From: Devosia ureilytica
GTDB taxonomy: Bacteria; Pseudomonadota; Alphaproteobacteria; Rhizobiales; Devosiaceae
Assembly: GCF_024273195.1 (NCBI RefSeq)
Contig: NZ_JAMZCU010000002.1
Location: 654,157-718,156 of the forward strand
DNA length: 64,000 nucleotides
Direction: 5' to 3'
Below the pieces are notes generated by a model. The model was not told the origin of the DNA and searched no databases. It worked only from the letters and a program-made list of their open reading frames with translations. Below are positions 1 through 7,675 of the stretch, one piece after another; position 1 is the stretch's first letter, and the number at the start of each line of letters is the position of its first letter. A program made the position numbers and the translations under genes.

Positions 1-1
1 G

Positions 2-157
2 CTGTTCCGGCTGTTCCTCACCCATCCGCTAATGACCGTAAAGGTCACTGGCGCCATTCACTGGGAGGCGCTCAAGCTCTGGCTCAAGGGCGTCAGATAC
101 GTCCCTCACCCTGGCCACGTCAAAGCGAAGGCCAAGGCGCTGGAGCGGCAGGACTAA
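2..157 (+). CDS. DUF1365 family protein, C-terminal fragment
   Basis: This open frame enters from the left edge and ends with TAA at 155-157, leaving 51 codons. The visible residues HPLMTVKVTGAIHWEALKLW resemble the conserved C-terminus of DUF1365 proteins, which often sit beside FAD-dependent amine oxidases and cyclopropane-fatty-acid synthase homologues. The biochemical role of the family is not established. The 5' part lies outside the window, so length and start cannot be judged. It converges with the galactose dehydrogenase gene, whose stop is only 4 bp further on. Confidence 0.75.
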   Translation: MFRLFLTHPLMTVKVTGAIHWEALKLWLKGVRYVPHPGHVKAKAKALERQD

Positions 158-161
158 GCGG

Positions 162-1100
162 TTACCACTCGAAGTCCGGCCCGTTCTCGCGGGCGCCCAT
201 CAGGAACACATCGCTCATCAGCCGCAGCGGCGCCGCATCGACATCGGATTGATGCGCGTCGAGCAGGTCGGCAAAGCGGTCATAGATGCCGGCATATTCG
301 GAATCGCCATGCTCCAGCACGACATCGCCATTGATCCGCAGCGTCCGTCCGCCGCGTTCGAGCTTCAGATCGTCGCCAGTGCCCGTGACCACATGAATGG
401 TCCAGATTTCTCCGCTCTCTTCGAGCCAGTTGAATCCCGAGGACATCTCCGGGCGATGCGGCTGGCCGGACTTGAACTTGACCTCGACATCCACCGGCGT
501 CTGCCGATTGGCCGGAAAGGTCAGGTTGGCGCTTTCCACAAACACGGGAAAGGGCATGATCTTGGTGAAGATCGAATAGGCGTTGATCCCGGGATCGCAC
601 ACGCCAAACCCGCCCGGCTCCCATACCCAATCCTGCCCCGGATGCCACTTGCGCACACTCTCGCGCCAGTCGATACGAACCGATTTGACGCCCTGCTGGG
701 CCAGGATCGCCTTGGCCCGGTCGACCGCGGCATTGTACTGGCTGTGCCAGGTCTGGAACAGCACCCGGTCGAGCCGCGCCGCATGGGCAATAATGTCATC
801 AAGCTCGGAGATCGTGGTGGTGGGTGGCTTTTCCATCATCACGTCCTTGCCCGCGTCCAGCGCCTCGCGCACCAGGCTATGGCGTACGCCCGGCGGCGTG
901 CAGATGGACACAAGCCCGACATCTGGCATGGCGGCATAAAGCTCGGCGGCGGTGCGAAACACCGGCTTGTCGCCATGGCCGACGCCGCGCGTCGACACGG
1001 TCGCCGCCAGCTCGAAATCCTCCGAAGCGTCGATCACCGGCAGATGCTGGTCCTGGGCGATCTTGCCCACGCCAATAACGGCGATCTTGCGCTTGGCCAT
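162..1100 (-). CDS. D-galactose 1-dehydrogenase (Gfo/Idh/MocA family)
   Basis: This 312-aa NAD(P)-dependent oxidoreductase probably oxidises D-galactose to galactonolactone, the first step of the De Ley-Doudoroff route. The N-terminus MAKRKIAVIGVGKIAQDQ is a Rossmann nucleotide-binding start. EKPPTTT carries the family EKP lysine. RKWHPGQDWVWEPGGFGVCD and the following DPGIN closely match, from memory, characterised Pseudomonas galactose dehydrogenase. The ATG at 1098-1100 was chosen because GGAG lies 8 nt upstream; an upstream in-frame start to 1160 would add 20 residues without family similarity. Specificity for galactose against other aldoses is inferred. No other galactose-pathway gene is visible nearby. 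Confidence 0.85.
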   Translation of the reverse strand: MAKRKIAVIGVGKIAQDQHLPVIDASEDFELAATVSTRGVGHGDKPVFRTAAELYAAMPDVGLVSICTPPGVRHSLVREALDAGKDVMMEKPPTTTISELDDIIAHAARLDRVLFQTWHSQYNAAVDRAKAILAQQGVKSVRIDWRESVRKWHPGQDWVWEPGGFGVCDPGINAYSIFTKIMPFPVFVESANLTFPANRQTPVDVEVKFKSGQPHRPEMSSGFNWLEESGEIWTIHVVTGTGDDLKLERGGRTLRINGDVVLEHGDSEYAGIYDRFADLLDAHQSDVDAAPLRLMSDVFLMGARENGPDFEW

Positions 1101-1246
1101 GCCGAAAACTCCGTGTCTGTGTTGGTTGTGCATCGAAATCGACCGAGAGCCGCATCGCACATTTCGGTTCGATGCCTCAAAGGCGCGGCTATAGAGCAGA
1201 CCTTACCCGGCTCTGCCAAGACCTCAAGCGGATAAAAGTATGATTT

Positions 1247-1609
1247 TTATGCCGTGGGTGCTGGAGGCGGTGGTTCCCACAATTCGATCTGGTTGCCTTC
1301 GGGGTCCTGGATGCGCGCGAAGCGCCCGGTTTCGAGACTGTCCCACTCGTCGGGACGCGTCTCGATGGCAATGCCGGCACTCTTGAGCTGGTCCATCAGC
1401 GCGTCGAGGTCATCGACCCTGAAATTGATCATCCACTGTTTGTCGGCGGGGAAGTAGTCGGTCTCCTGCTTGAAAGGAGCAAAGACCGTAAAGCCCGCCT
1501 GCTGGGACCAGAATTCCACAACGCCCAGGTGCGTCTCGTACCATTGCGCCAGTGCCTTGGTGTCGCGGGATCGAAAGAACACCCCGCCAATGCCAACCGC
1601 CTTTGCCAT
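1247..1609 (-). CDS. VOC (glyoxalase/bleomycin resistance) family protein
   Basis: This is a 120-aa single-domain vicinal-oxygen-chelate protein. It has the paired beta-alpha-beta-beta-beta layout: VGIGGVFFRSRDTKALAQWY at the start, and IQDPEGNQIELWEPP as the typical C-terminal metal-ligand strand with its glutamate. GGGAGG lies 5 nt before the second of two adjacent ATG codons, so the second is taken; the first would add one Met. VOC proteins range from lyases to dioxygenases and resistance proteins, and nothing here fixes the substrate. It lies 58 bp downstream of the glycerate kinase gene on the same strand and may be co-transcribed with it. Confidence 0.8.
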   Translation of the reverse strand: MAKAVGIGGVFFRSRDTKALAQWYETHLGVVEFWSQQAGFTVFAPFKQETDYFPADKQWMINFRVDDLDALMDQLKSAGIAIETRPDEWDSLETGRFARIQDPEGNQIELWEPPPPAPTA

Positions 1610-1669
1610 CATCGCCTCCCGCGTCCGGGCTGACAGGATGGCACAGCGACCAGCGCGGCCAAAGTCAAT

Positions 1670-2923
1670 TCAGCGGATGAGGATGGCCCTGAAGTCGTTG
1701 ACATTGGTGCCCGTCGGGCCGGTCATGAACAGGTCGCCAATCGCTGCAAAGGCGGTGTAGGCGTCATTGTTGGCCAGCGCCGCCTGCGGGTCGATCCCCG
1801 CTTCGCGCATCCGCCGGGCCGAGGTCCCATCGACAAAGCCCCCGGCATTGTCCTCCGATCCATCCACGCCATCAGTGTCCCCGGCCAGCGCCGAGACGTT
1901 CTCGACGCCATCAAGGGCAATGGCGAGCGCGAGGAGAAATTCGCCGTTCCGCCCGCCGCGCCCCTTGCCGCGCAGCGTTACCGTGGTTTCCCCACCCGAC
2001 AGCAGCACCACGGGCTTGCTGAACGGTCGGTTGCGCGTGGCAATCTCGCGGGCCAGGGCGGCATGCACCTGCGCCACGTCGCGCGCCTCGCCCTCAATAG
2101 AATCCGAGAGGATCGCGGCGTCCACGCCCTCTTCCCGCGCCAGATCGGCCGCCGCTTCCAGCGACAGGGCCGCCGAAGCAATGGTGACGACACTATTGTT
2201 GGCAAACACCGGATCGGTCGTGTCGGGCGGTAAATTGGCGTCGCTTGCCAGCAGTCGCGTGGCCGCCTCGGGCAGATCCAGCCGATAGAGTGCCGCTAGC
2301 CGCCGGGCCGCTTCACGACCGCCACTGAGGGGCAGGGTGGGGCCTGAGGCCACCAGCGCCGGGTCGTCGCCCGGCACGTCCGACACCACCAGTGTCGCCA
2401 CCCGCGCTGGCGCCGCGGCCGCCGCCAGTCGCCCGCCCTTGATGGTCGAGAACTGATTTCGGATGAGGTTCATCACCCCGATGGGCGCGCCGGAGGCCAG
2501 CAGCGCCCGATTGATCTCTTGCTCGTCCTCAAAGCTCAGCCCTTCGGCCGGGGCCGGTAGTAGCGATGAGCCGCCACCCGAAATCAGCGCAACGACCAGA
2601 TCGTCCACGCTCAACCCGCTGACCAGGTCCATCAGCCGCGCTGCGGCTTTGAGGCCCGCTGCGTCAGGCACTGGATGCGCCGCTTCGACGATTTCGATGC
2701 GTTCGCAGGCCTCCGCATAGCCGTATCGAGTGACCACGAGTCCCGAAATCTCGCCCGGCCAGGCTTTTTCAAAGGCCCGCGCCATCTGGGCCGAAGCCTT
2801 GCCCGCGCCAATGACAACGGTGCGCCCCTTGGCAGGCGCCGGCAGATGCCGCTCCACCGCCAGTGCCGGTTGCGCCTGGGCAACGGCCCGATGGAAAAGG
2901 CTTTCGAGCAGGGGGCGGTCCAT
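1670..2923 (-). CDS. glycerate 2-kinase (MOFRL family)
   Basis: This is a 417-aa glycerate kinase of the GckA/TtuD type, which phosphorylates D-glycerate to 2-phosphoglycerate with ATP. The N-terminal domain carries VVIGAGKASAQMA and the glycine-rich ALISGGGSSLLPAP. The C-terminal MOFRL domain carries VVLLSGGETTVTLRGKG, GGRNGEFLLALA and AGDTDGVDGSEDNAG, all family hallmarks. ATG at 2921-2923 (MDRPLLESLFHRAV) fits the usual family start, although a GTG at 2968 with a close AGGAG is possible. It is divergent from the DUF1045-phnMN genes. The pathway context, glyoxylate or serine cycle or hydroxypyruvate, is not visible here. Confidence 0.9.
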   Translation of the reverse strand: MDRPLLESLFHRAVAQAQPALAVERHLPAPAKGRTVVIGAGKASAQMARAFEKAWPGEISGLVVTRYGYAEACERIEIVEAAHPVPDAAGLKAAARLMDLVSGLSVDDLVVALISGGGSSLLPAPAEGLSFEDEQEINRALLASGAPIGVMNLIRNQFSTIKGGRLAAAAAPARVATLVVSDVPGDDPALVASGPTLPLSGGREAARRLAALYRLDLPEAATRLLASDANLPPDTTDPVFANNSVVTIASAALSLEAAADLAREEGVDAAILSDSIEGEARDVAQVHAALAREIATRNRPFSKPVVLLSGGETTVTLRGKGRGGRNGEFLLALAIALDGVENVSALAGDTDGVDGSEDNAGGFVDGTSARRMREAGIDPQAALANNDAYTAFAAIGDLFMTGPTGTNVNDFRAILIR

Positions 2924-3046
2924 TGGCTGGTATCTTTGTGCGTAACCGAGGTGACGCTTTGTCGCCACCGCTCCTGCTTTTGTCCAGCCCCTGGCTTGTC
3001 AAACCACTGCCATATAGGTCCACTAGCTCCCCGGTCAGGAGGCCCC

Positions 3047-3739
3047 ATGCCGCAAAGATTCGCTGTTTATTACGCTCCCGCCGTCACCGACCTCCTTTGG
3101 GACCGCGCGGCCATCTGGCTGGGTCGCGACCCGGCCACCGGGCAATCCCATGATGGCGCCGTCGCCGGCATCGAGCGCACGCGCCTGCTCAATCTGACCC
3201 AATCAGCCGGGCGCTATGGGTTTCATGCCACCCTCAAAGCCCCCATGGCCCTGGCAGAGGGCCAGACCGAGGCGGCGCTGCGTGCCGCCATGCAGCGTGT
3301 CGCCGCCGAACTGCCGCCCGTGCCGCTGGGCAAGCTGACCATCGCCAATCTCGATGGCTTTCTGGCTCTGGTGCCCGAAGAGGCCGACAATCCGCAGATC
3401 CTTGATTTTGCAGCCAGTGTCGTCGAGGCCTTCGAGCCGTTTCGGGCGCCCTTGAACCCGCGTGACCGCGCCGCCCGGGCGACGGCCAATCTGACGCCGC
3501 GCCAGGAAGAACTGCTCGATGCCTACGGCTATCCCTATGTGTTCGATCAGTTCCTCTTCCATATGACGCTCACCGACCGGCTGGCGGGCGCTGACCACGC
3601 GGACCTCTTGCGCGCGGCCCAGACCTGGTTCGGGCCGGTGCTGGACGAACCCGTCACCATCGACCGGCTGTCACTCTATCACGAGCAGGAAAATCAACTG
3701 CCTTTCCGCCGCATTGCCGATTTTGGACTGGAGGGCTGA
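3047..3739 (+). CDS. DUF1045 family, 2H phosphoesterase-like phosphonate metabolism protein
   Basis: This 230-aa protein belongs to the family labelled putative phosphonate metabolism protein. Two HxT motifs, GFHATLKAP near residue 62 and FHMTLTDRL near residue 170, are the paired signature of the 2H phosphodiesterase fold. This suggests action on a cyclic ribosyl phosphate made in the C-P lyase pathway, but that is inference. ATG at 3047 is preceded by CAGGAGG at 4-nt spacing; the longer open frame upstream has no family similarity. The gene ends 2 bp before phnM, so DUF1045-phnM-phnN form a tight operon. Confidence 0.85.
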   Translation: MPQRFAVYYAPAVTDLLWDRAAIWLGRDPATGQSHDGAVAGIERTRLLNLTQSAGRYGFHATLKAPMALAEGQTEAALRAAMQRVAAELPPVPLGKLTIANLDGFLALVPEEADNPQILDFAASVVEAFEPFRAPLNPRDRAARATANLTPRQEELLDAYGYPYVFDQFLFHMTLTDRLAGADHADLLRAAQTWFGPVLDEPVTIDRLSLYHEQENQLPFRRIADFGLEG

Positions 3740-3741
3740 TC

Positions 3742-4878
3742 GTGCCTGAAACCGTCTTTCGCAATGCGCGCATCGTTCTTGCCGATGACATTGTCACCGG
3801 CAGTCTTCTGGTCCGTGATGGGGTGATTGCCGCAATCGACCCGGGGACAGGCCGGGAGGGCGAGGACATGTCCGGGGACTATCTGATCCCCGGCCTGGTC
3901 GAGTTGCACACCGACCATCTCGAAAATCATTATCGTCCGCGTCCCGGCGTTTTCTGGGATCCGCTGGCGGCGCTTCATGCCCATGATGCGCAAATCGCCG
4001 GCTCCGGCATTACCACGGTGTTCGACGCCGTGCGGATCGGCTCCGATGTCGACCTGCCCGACATGCTGGCGCATGCGCAAAAGCTGGTCGACGCGGTGCG
4101 GGCCGGACAGCAGGCACACTGGCTGCGCGCCGAACACTTCATCCACCTGCGCTGCGAATTGCCCAGCCACGACGTTGTCGATCATTTCGACGCCCTGGCC
4201 GATCACCCCTCGACCCGCCTGGCCTCGGTCATGGATCACACCCCCGGTCAGCGCCAGTTTCGCTCGCTCGAGGCTTACAAGAATTTTTATGCCTCGCAGA
4301 TGGGTAGCAATGCCGCCGAGGCCCAGGCCTATCTCGATGCGCGGCTTGCCGAGCACGAGCGCTATTCCGGCCCCAATCGGCAGGCCATTGTCTCGAGGGC
4401 GCGCACAATGGGCATCGCCTTGGCCAGCCATGACGACGCCACCCTCGCCCATGTCGAACAGGCTGAGGCCGATGGCGTCGCCATTGCCGAATTCCCGACG
4501 ACTTTGGAAGCCGCTGCCGCGGCCCATGAAGCCGGCCTTTCCATTCTCATGGGCGCGCCCAATGTGGTGAGGGGCAAATCCCATTCGGGCAATATCTCGG
4601 CCACCGATCTCGTGGCGGCGGGTCTGCTCGATATTCTCAGTTCCGACTACGTGCCCTTTGCTCTTTTGCAAGCCGCCTTCGTGCTTCCCAGCCGCGTCGC
4701 GGGCCTTGACCTGCCTCGGGCGCTTGCTACCGTGACCCGCAATCCGGCCCGTGCCGCAGGGTTCGATGACCGGGGCGAGATTGCGCCGGGCAAGCGGGCT
4801 GATCTCGTGCGTGTCGCGGCGGATGGTCCGTTGCGGGCGGTGCGGGGTGTCTGGCGTGAAGGGCAGCGTGTGAGTTGA
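3742..4878 (+). CDS. phnM: alpha-D-ribose 1-methylphosphonate 5-triphosphate diphosphatase PhnM
   Basis: This 378-aa amidohydrolase-superfamily enzyme removes pyrophosphate from ribose 1-alkylphosphonate 5-triphosphate in the C-P lyase pathway. GLVELHTDHLENHYRPRPGV holds the metal-binding HTDHLENH characteristic of PhnM. Further hallmarks are VMDHTPGQRQF in the middle, ASHDDAT near residue 230, and DILSSDYVP with the late metal-ligand aspartate. The start is GTG at 3742, and the stop overlaps the phnN start in a TTGA junction. No phnGHIJKL genes are in the window, so substrate supply must come from a locus elsewhere. Confidence 0.95.
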   Translation: MPETVFRNARIVLADDIVTGSLLVRDGVIAAIDPGTGREGEDMSGDYLIPGLVELHTDHLENHYRPRPGVFWDPLAALHAHDAQIAGSGITTVFDAVRIGSDVDLPDMLAHAQKLVDAVRAGQQAHWLRAEHFIHLRCELPSHDVVDHFDALADHPSTRLASVMDHTPGQRQFRSLEAYKNFYASQMGSNAAEAQAYLDARLAEHERYSGPNRQAIVSRARTMGIALASHDDATLAHVEQAEADGVAIAEFPTTLEAAAAAHEAGLSILMGAPNVVRGKSHSGNISATDLVAAGLLDILSSDYVPFALLQAAFVLPSRVAGLDLPRALATVTRNPARAAGFDDRGEIAPGKRADLVRVAADGPLRAVRGVWREGQRVS

Positions 4879-5441
4879 ACGATCGGCCACCTGGAGTTCT
4901 GGTTCTCGTCATCGGCCCCTCGGGAGTCGGCAAGGACACGCTGATCGGCGGTGCCCGTCAGGCGCTCGACAACGACAAGCGCTTCAGCTTCGTGCGGCGG
5001 CTGGTGACCCGCCCCGCCGATATCGACCTTGAAGATCATGTCAGCCTCGATAGCGATGAGTTTGCCCGCGCGGCCAAGGCGGGCCGCTTTGCCCTCACTT
5101 GGCAGGCCCATGGTCTCGACTATGCCTTGCCCATTGGCGTTGATACCGACCTGGCGCTTGGGCGTGTGGTCATAGCCAATATATCGCGCCATGTGGTGCC
5201 GCAGGCCATCGTCAAATACCCCCATTGCCAGGTGATCCAGATTTCGGCCGAAATCTCGCTGCGGGCCGAGCGCCTGGCCCGGCGCGGGCGGGAAAGCCGC
5301 GATCAGATCGTGGCGCGGTTGGCCCGCGAAGGCGCTGCGCTGCCGGCCGATATCGAACCCATGGTCATCGACAATTCCAGTTCGGTGGGCATCGGGGTCA
5401 CGGCCTTCGTCATGGCGCTGCGCCGCATCGCTGCGGATTGA
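4875..5441 (+). CDS. phnN: ribose 1,5-bisphosphate phosphokinase PhnN
   Basis: This 188-aa guanylate-kinase-like enzyme phosphorylates ribose 1,5-bisphosphate to PRPP and so returns the phosphonate-pathway sugar to nucleotide synthesis. The Walker A motif GPSGVGKD is at residues 14-21. The body has the typical RRLVTRPAD and VANISRHVVP-like segments (here VIANISRHVV). The start is TTG at 4875, inside the last codons of phnM (4-bp overlap), which indicates translational coupling. Length is normal for PhnN. Confidence 0.93.
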   Translation: MNDRPPGVLVLVIGPSGVGKDTLIGGARQALDNDKRFSFVRRLVTRPADIDLEDHVSLDSDEFARAAKAGRFALTWQAHGLDYALPIGVDTDLALGRVVIANISRHVVPQAIVKYPHCQVIQISAEISLRAERLARRGRESRDQIVARLAREGAALPADIEPMVIDNSSSVGIGVTAFVMALRRIAAD

Positions 5442-5500
5442 ACCCTTGGCGGCCCTGGCGCGTTGGTCCGATATCGATAGAAGCGTCAGGAGTTATCCCC

Positions 5501-5650
5501 GTGTCCCGTAACAGCCTTTACGGCGTGATCGCCATTCTGGTCATCGCGCTGGTTGCCTTTGGCATCTACACTGTCCAGCAGCAGCAATCCCGCCCGGGGA
5601 TCGAGGTGCGCGTGGACGAAGGGGGGATTTCGATCGATGGAAACAGCTAA
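5501..5650 (+). CDS. small single-pass membrane protein, hypothetical
   Basis: This is a 49-aa protein. Residues 7-25 (YGVIAILVIALVAFGIYTV) form one hydrophobic helix, followed by QQQQS and an acidic tail with VDEGGISIDG. A GTG start at 5501 has AGGAG 9 nt upstream. Small proteins of this layout are common in Rhizobiales, and no function is assigned. The gene follows phnN by 59 bp on the same strand and overlaps the next small gene by 14 bp, so the two are probably translated together. Confidence 0.55.
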   Translation: MSRNSLYGVIAILVIALVAFGIYTVQQQQSRPGIEVRVDEGGISIDGNS

Positions 5651-5843
5651 GGACCAGAACGAGCACCGGCATCAGGCCATCGCCACGGCGCTGGCTGCCG
5701 AGCTGGAACGCCAGGCTCAGGCCGGCGCGTCGCGCATCGATATCGAAGCCTTGGCGCAGGCCGTCGAACTGGCGCTTGACCCGGCTTTGCCGTCCTCGGA
5801 AGGCAAGCGGCCCTCCGAGCTCAATGCGACCAATGACGACTGA
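5637..5843 (+). CDS. small hypothetical protein, overlaps the preceding gene
   Basis: This is a 68-aa, soluble, mostly helical protein (METAKDQNEHRHQAIATALA at the N-terminus, then an alanine- and glutamate-rich stretch). ATG at 5637 lies inside the end of the 49-aa membrane protein gene, in another frame, with GGGGGG-type purines just upstream. It is not recognised. It is the last gene before a strong terminator at 5866-5895. The overlap with the upstream membrane protein suggests a functional pair, but that is inference. Confidence 0.5.
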   Translation: METAKDQNEHRHQAIATALAAELERQAQAGASRIDIEALAQAVELALDPALPSSEGKRPSELNATNDD

Positions 5844-5865
5844 TCGTTGATCGCGGCAGGCAAAG

Positions 5866-5895
5866 CAAAGCCGGTGGCGTGACCACCGGCTTTTT
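5866..5895 (+). terminator. rho-independent terminator
   Basis: GCCGGTGG (5870-5877), a 5-nt loop and CCACCGGC (5883-5890) form a perfect 8-bp stem followed by five T residues on the plus strand. It ends the phn / small-gene transcript. The reverse strand has a weaker T-rich tail, so it may also serve the convergent gene that stops at 5895. Confidence 0.85.
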
Positions 5896-6110
5896 CATGC
5901 GGGTTCGCCGCCTTCCACCGCCCGGCTGACCGCCAGATGTGCGGTCTCGATGGTCGGGAAATGTTGCCCGTCCATGGCAAAGGCGGGCAGCTTGACGGCC
6001 ACGAACTTGTAGCCGCCCGCAGCCGGCACAACGACGCCCTGAGGCTCGCCGCCAACTTCGATAACGATGGGTCTGAGCCTTTCGGCCCGATTCAGATTGT
6101 TTTCCTGCAT
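5895..6110 (-). CDS. small conserved-looking hypothetical protein
   Basis: This is a 71-aa reading frame beginning MQENNLNRAERLRPIVIEVG and continuing as alternating beta-like segments (GVVVPAAGGYKFVAVKLPAF). Its stop abuts the terminator at 5866-5895. An upstream ATG at 6125 would add MELPP; the internal ATG at 6110 is preferred because the extension is proline-rich and unlike the rest. Composition and codon use look like the neighbouring genes. No family was recognised. Confidence 0.5.
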   Translation of the reverse strand: MQENNLNRAERLRPIVIEVGGEPQGVVVPAAGGYKFVAVKLPAFAMDGQHFPTIETAHLAVSRAVEGGEPA

Positions 6111-6618
6111 GGGTGGAAGCTCCACTTGCGCGTCGGTCCATCACGGTCTCCTTCCTCGTGGAAGGGGATCGGGGGCTGGCAACGCGGGGTCTATCGGCTT
6201 AGTGAGACGGGGATGTGACGAAAATGATCACATTCGTTTTGAGCGACAGGACCCTTGCCAGCGTTTGGCGACGTTCATGCGGGTTACTACGGTCGAACAC
6301 ATGGCATGGATTGTGAAGGTCGTCGATGTCGGCATCGTCATTCCTCTCCTTGCGGGTGTTGGACGTCGTGGTGACACGCCATTGCGGCGCGGCAATGGCA
6401 AGATAGGGACAGCGATCTGGTTTTTCCAGTCCACCTTTATGCGTATTGGCCGCTTTTCTCGAAAAACTCTATTCCGATTCTGCCAGCCGACAAAATTATG
6501 ATACATGGCGTCATGTTTAAGAGCAAGCGCGTGCGACTTGCGCCATGCGGCGCAATCTGGTGTTGTCCAGCCAGGTAGCGTTCCCGCCAAGCGTGCGGCG
6601 GGTCTGAGGGGAACATAG
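6111..6618. other. intergenic region of about 500 bp without a convincing gene
   Basis: No reading frame here looks protein-like. It holds two candidate operators upstream of the LacI gene. An imperfect 20-bp palindrome at 6218-6237 (ACGAAAATGA / TCACATTCGT, 8 of 10 positions symmetric) is centred on TGATCA. A perfect interrupted palindrome lies at 6538-6555. Base composition is more AT-rich around 6420-6520 than in the genes, as expected for promoters. An unannotated small RNA cannot be excluded. Confidence 0.4.
6538..6555. promoter_or_regulatory. candidate operator upstream of LacI regulator
   Basis: TTGCGCC-ATGC-GGCGCAA is a perfect inverted repeat with 7-bp arms and a 4-nt spacer, ending 63 bp before the LacI start at 6619. 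LacI-family operators often have such arms, though usually with a central CG and no spacer. Autoregulation is therefore a guess. Confidence 0.35.
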
Positions 6619-7665
6619 GTGTCGCAAGAAGAAGGACCGCCCGCCTCGCGCGGCAAGCGGGGCGTAAAGCCATCGGGAAGGCCGACGCTCAAGACCATTG
6701 CACAGATGACCGGTCTTGCCGTCACGACCATTTCGCGCGCGCTCAATAACGCGCCCGAACTGGCCCAGGATACCCGTGACCGAGTGCAGAAAATTGCCGC
6801 CGAGATCGGCTATCTGCCGGATCGGGCGGCCCTGCGCCTCAAGACGGGACGCACCAATGTCATTTCGCTGATCCTTGAGCCCGACGAGCAGATCTACGGT
6901 TTTGGCACCAGCCTGGTCACCGGCATCACCGAGGCCTTGCGCAACACCGCGTTTCACCTCGTCATCACGCCGCTGTTTCGCAATGTCGAGCCCATCGAGC
7001 CGATCACCCACATCGTGCGCAATCGCATGGCCGATGGTGTTATCTTCTCCAAGGCCGAAACCTTTGACGAGCGCATCCGCTTTCTCATCGACAACGATTT
7101 CCCCTTTGTCAGCCACGGTCGCAGCCGCTGGCCCGAGCCGCATCCCTTCGTCGATTATGACAACGAGGCCTATGCCTATGGCGCGACGTTGCGCCTGGCG
7201 GCCAAGGGCTGCCGCAAGGTTTCCATCGTGCTGCCCGATAGCGCCTTGACCTATACCGAGCATCTCAAGGCCGGCATCGAGCGGGCGGCGCGCGAAACCG
7301 GCATCGCCTATGAGTTCGCCGCCGACGTCAATCTGGGCAGTCCCACCGATGCGATCCGAAGCTATGTGATCCGCCGGGCCAAACGTCCCGACGCACCGGA
7401 TGGCTATATCTGCGCGTCGGAAGTTTCGGCGCTGGCCGTTACCGGCGGCTTGACCGATGCGGGGCTGGTCGTGGGCAAGACGGCCCATGTGGTGACCAAG
7501 CAGTCGTCGTCAATGTTTGCGCAGTTCCAGCCCGGCGCCGAGACCGTGCAGGAGGACTTTGTCGCGGCTGGCCGCAATCTGGGCAGCCTGCTGCTGCGCC
7601 GCATCGCCGGCGAAACCGAGGGTCTGCAATTCGTGGCCGAACCGAAGTTCGAGTGGAAGGACTGA
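6619..7665 (+). CDS. LacI family transcriptional regulator
   Basis: This is a 348-aa repressor. The N-terminal helix-turn-helix (about residues 23-45, TLKTIAQMTGLAVTTISRAL) is followed by the hinge region AALRLKTGRTNVISLIL and a periplasmic-binding-protein-like ligand domain with FPFVSHGRSRW. The same FVSHGR and GYxPDRA features occur in the second LacI protein at 15308-16336, so the two are close paralogues. The start is GTG at 6619. No catabolic gene lies beside it on this strand, so the target is unknown; its own promoter region carries two palindromes. It converges with the ABC-F gene, 10 bp apart. Confidence 0.92.
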   Translation: MSQEEGPPASRGKRGVKPSGRPTLKTIAQMTGLAVTTISRALNNAPELAQDTRDRVQKIAAEIGYLPDRAALRLKTGRTNVISLILEPDEQIYGFGTSLVTGITEALRNTAFHLVITPLFRNVEPIEPITHIVRNRMADGVIFSKAETFDERIRFLIDNDFPFVSHGRSRWPEPHPFVDYDNEAYAYGATLRLAAKGCRKVSIVLPDSALTYTEHLKAGIERAARETGIAYEFAADVNLGSPTDAIRSYVIRRAKRPDAPDGYICASEVSALAVTGGLTDAGLVVGKTAHVVTKQSSSMFAQFQPGAETVQEDFVAAGRNLGSLLLRRIAGETEGLQFVAEPKFEWKD

Positions 7666-7675
7666 GGCCCGGGCC

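Noticed and set aside
249..1235. 328-codon plus-strand frame opposite the galactose dehydrogenase
   Set aside because: It is an antisense frame of a well-supported gene, with no family similarity.
6067..6501. 144-codon plus-strand frame in the 6.1-6.5 kb gap
   Set aside because: It overlaps the 71-aa gene on the other strand, has an erratic composition and no RBS.
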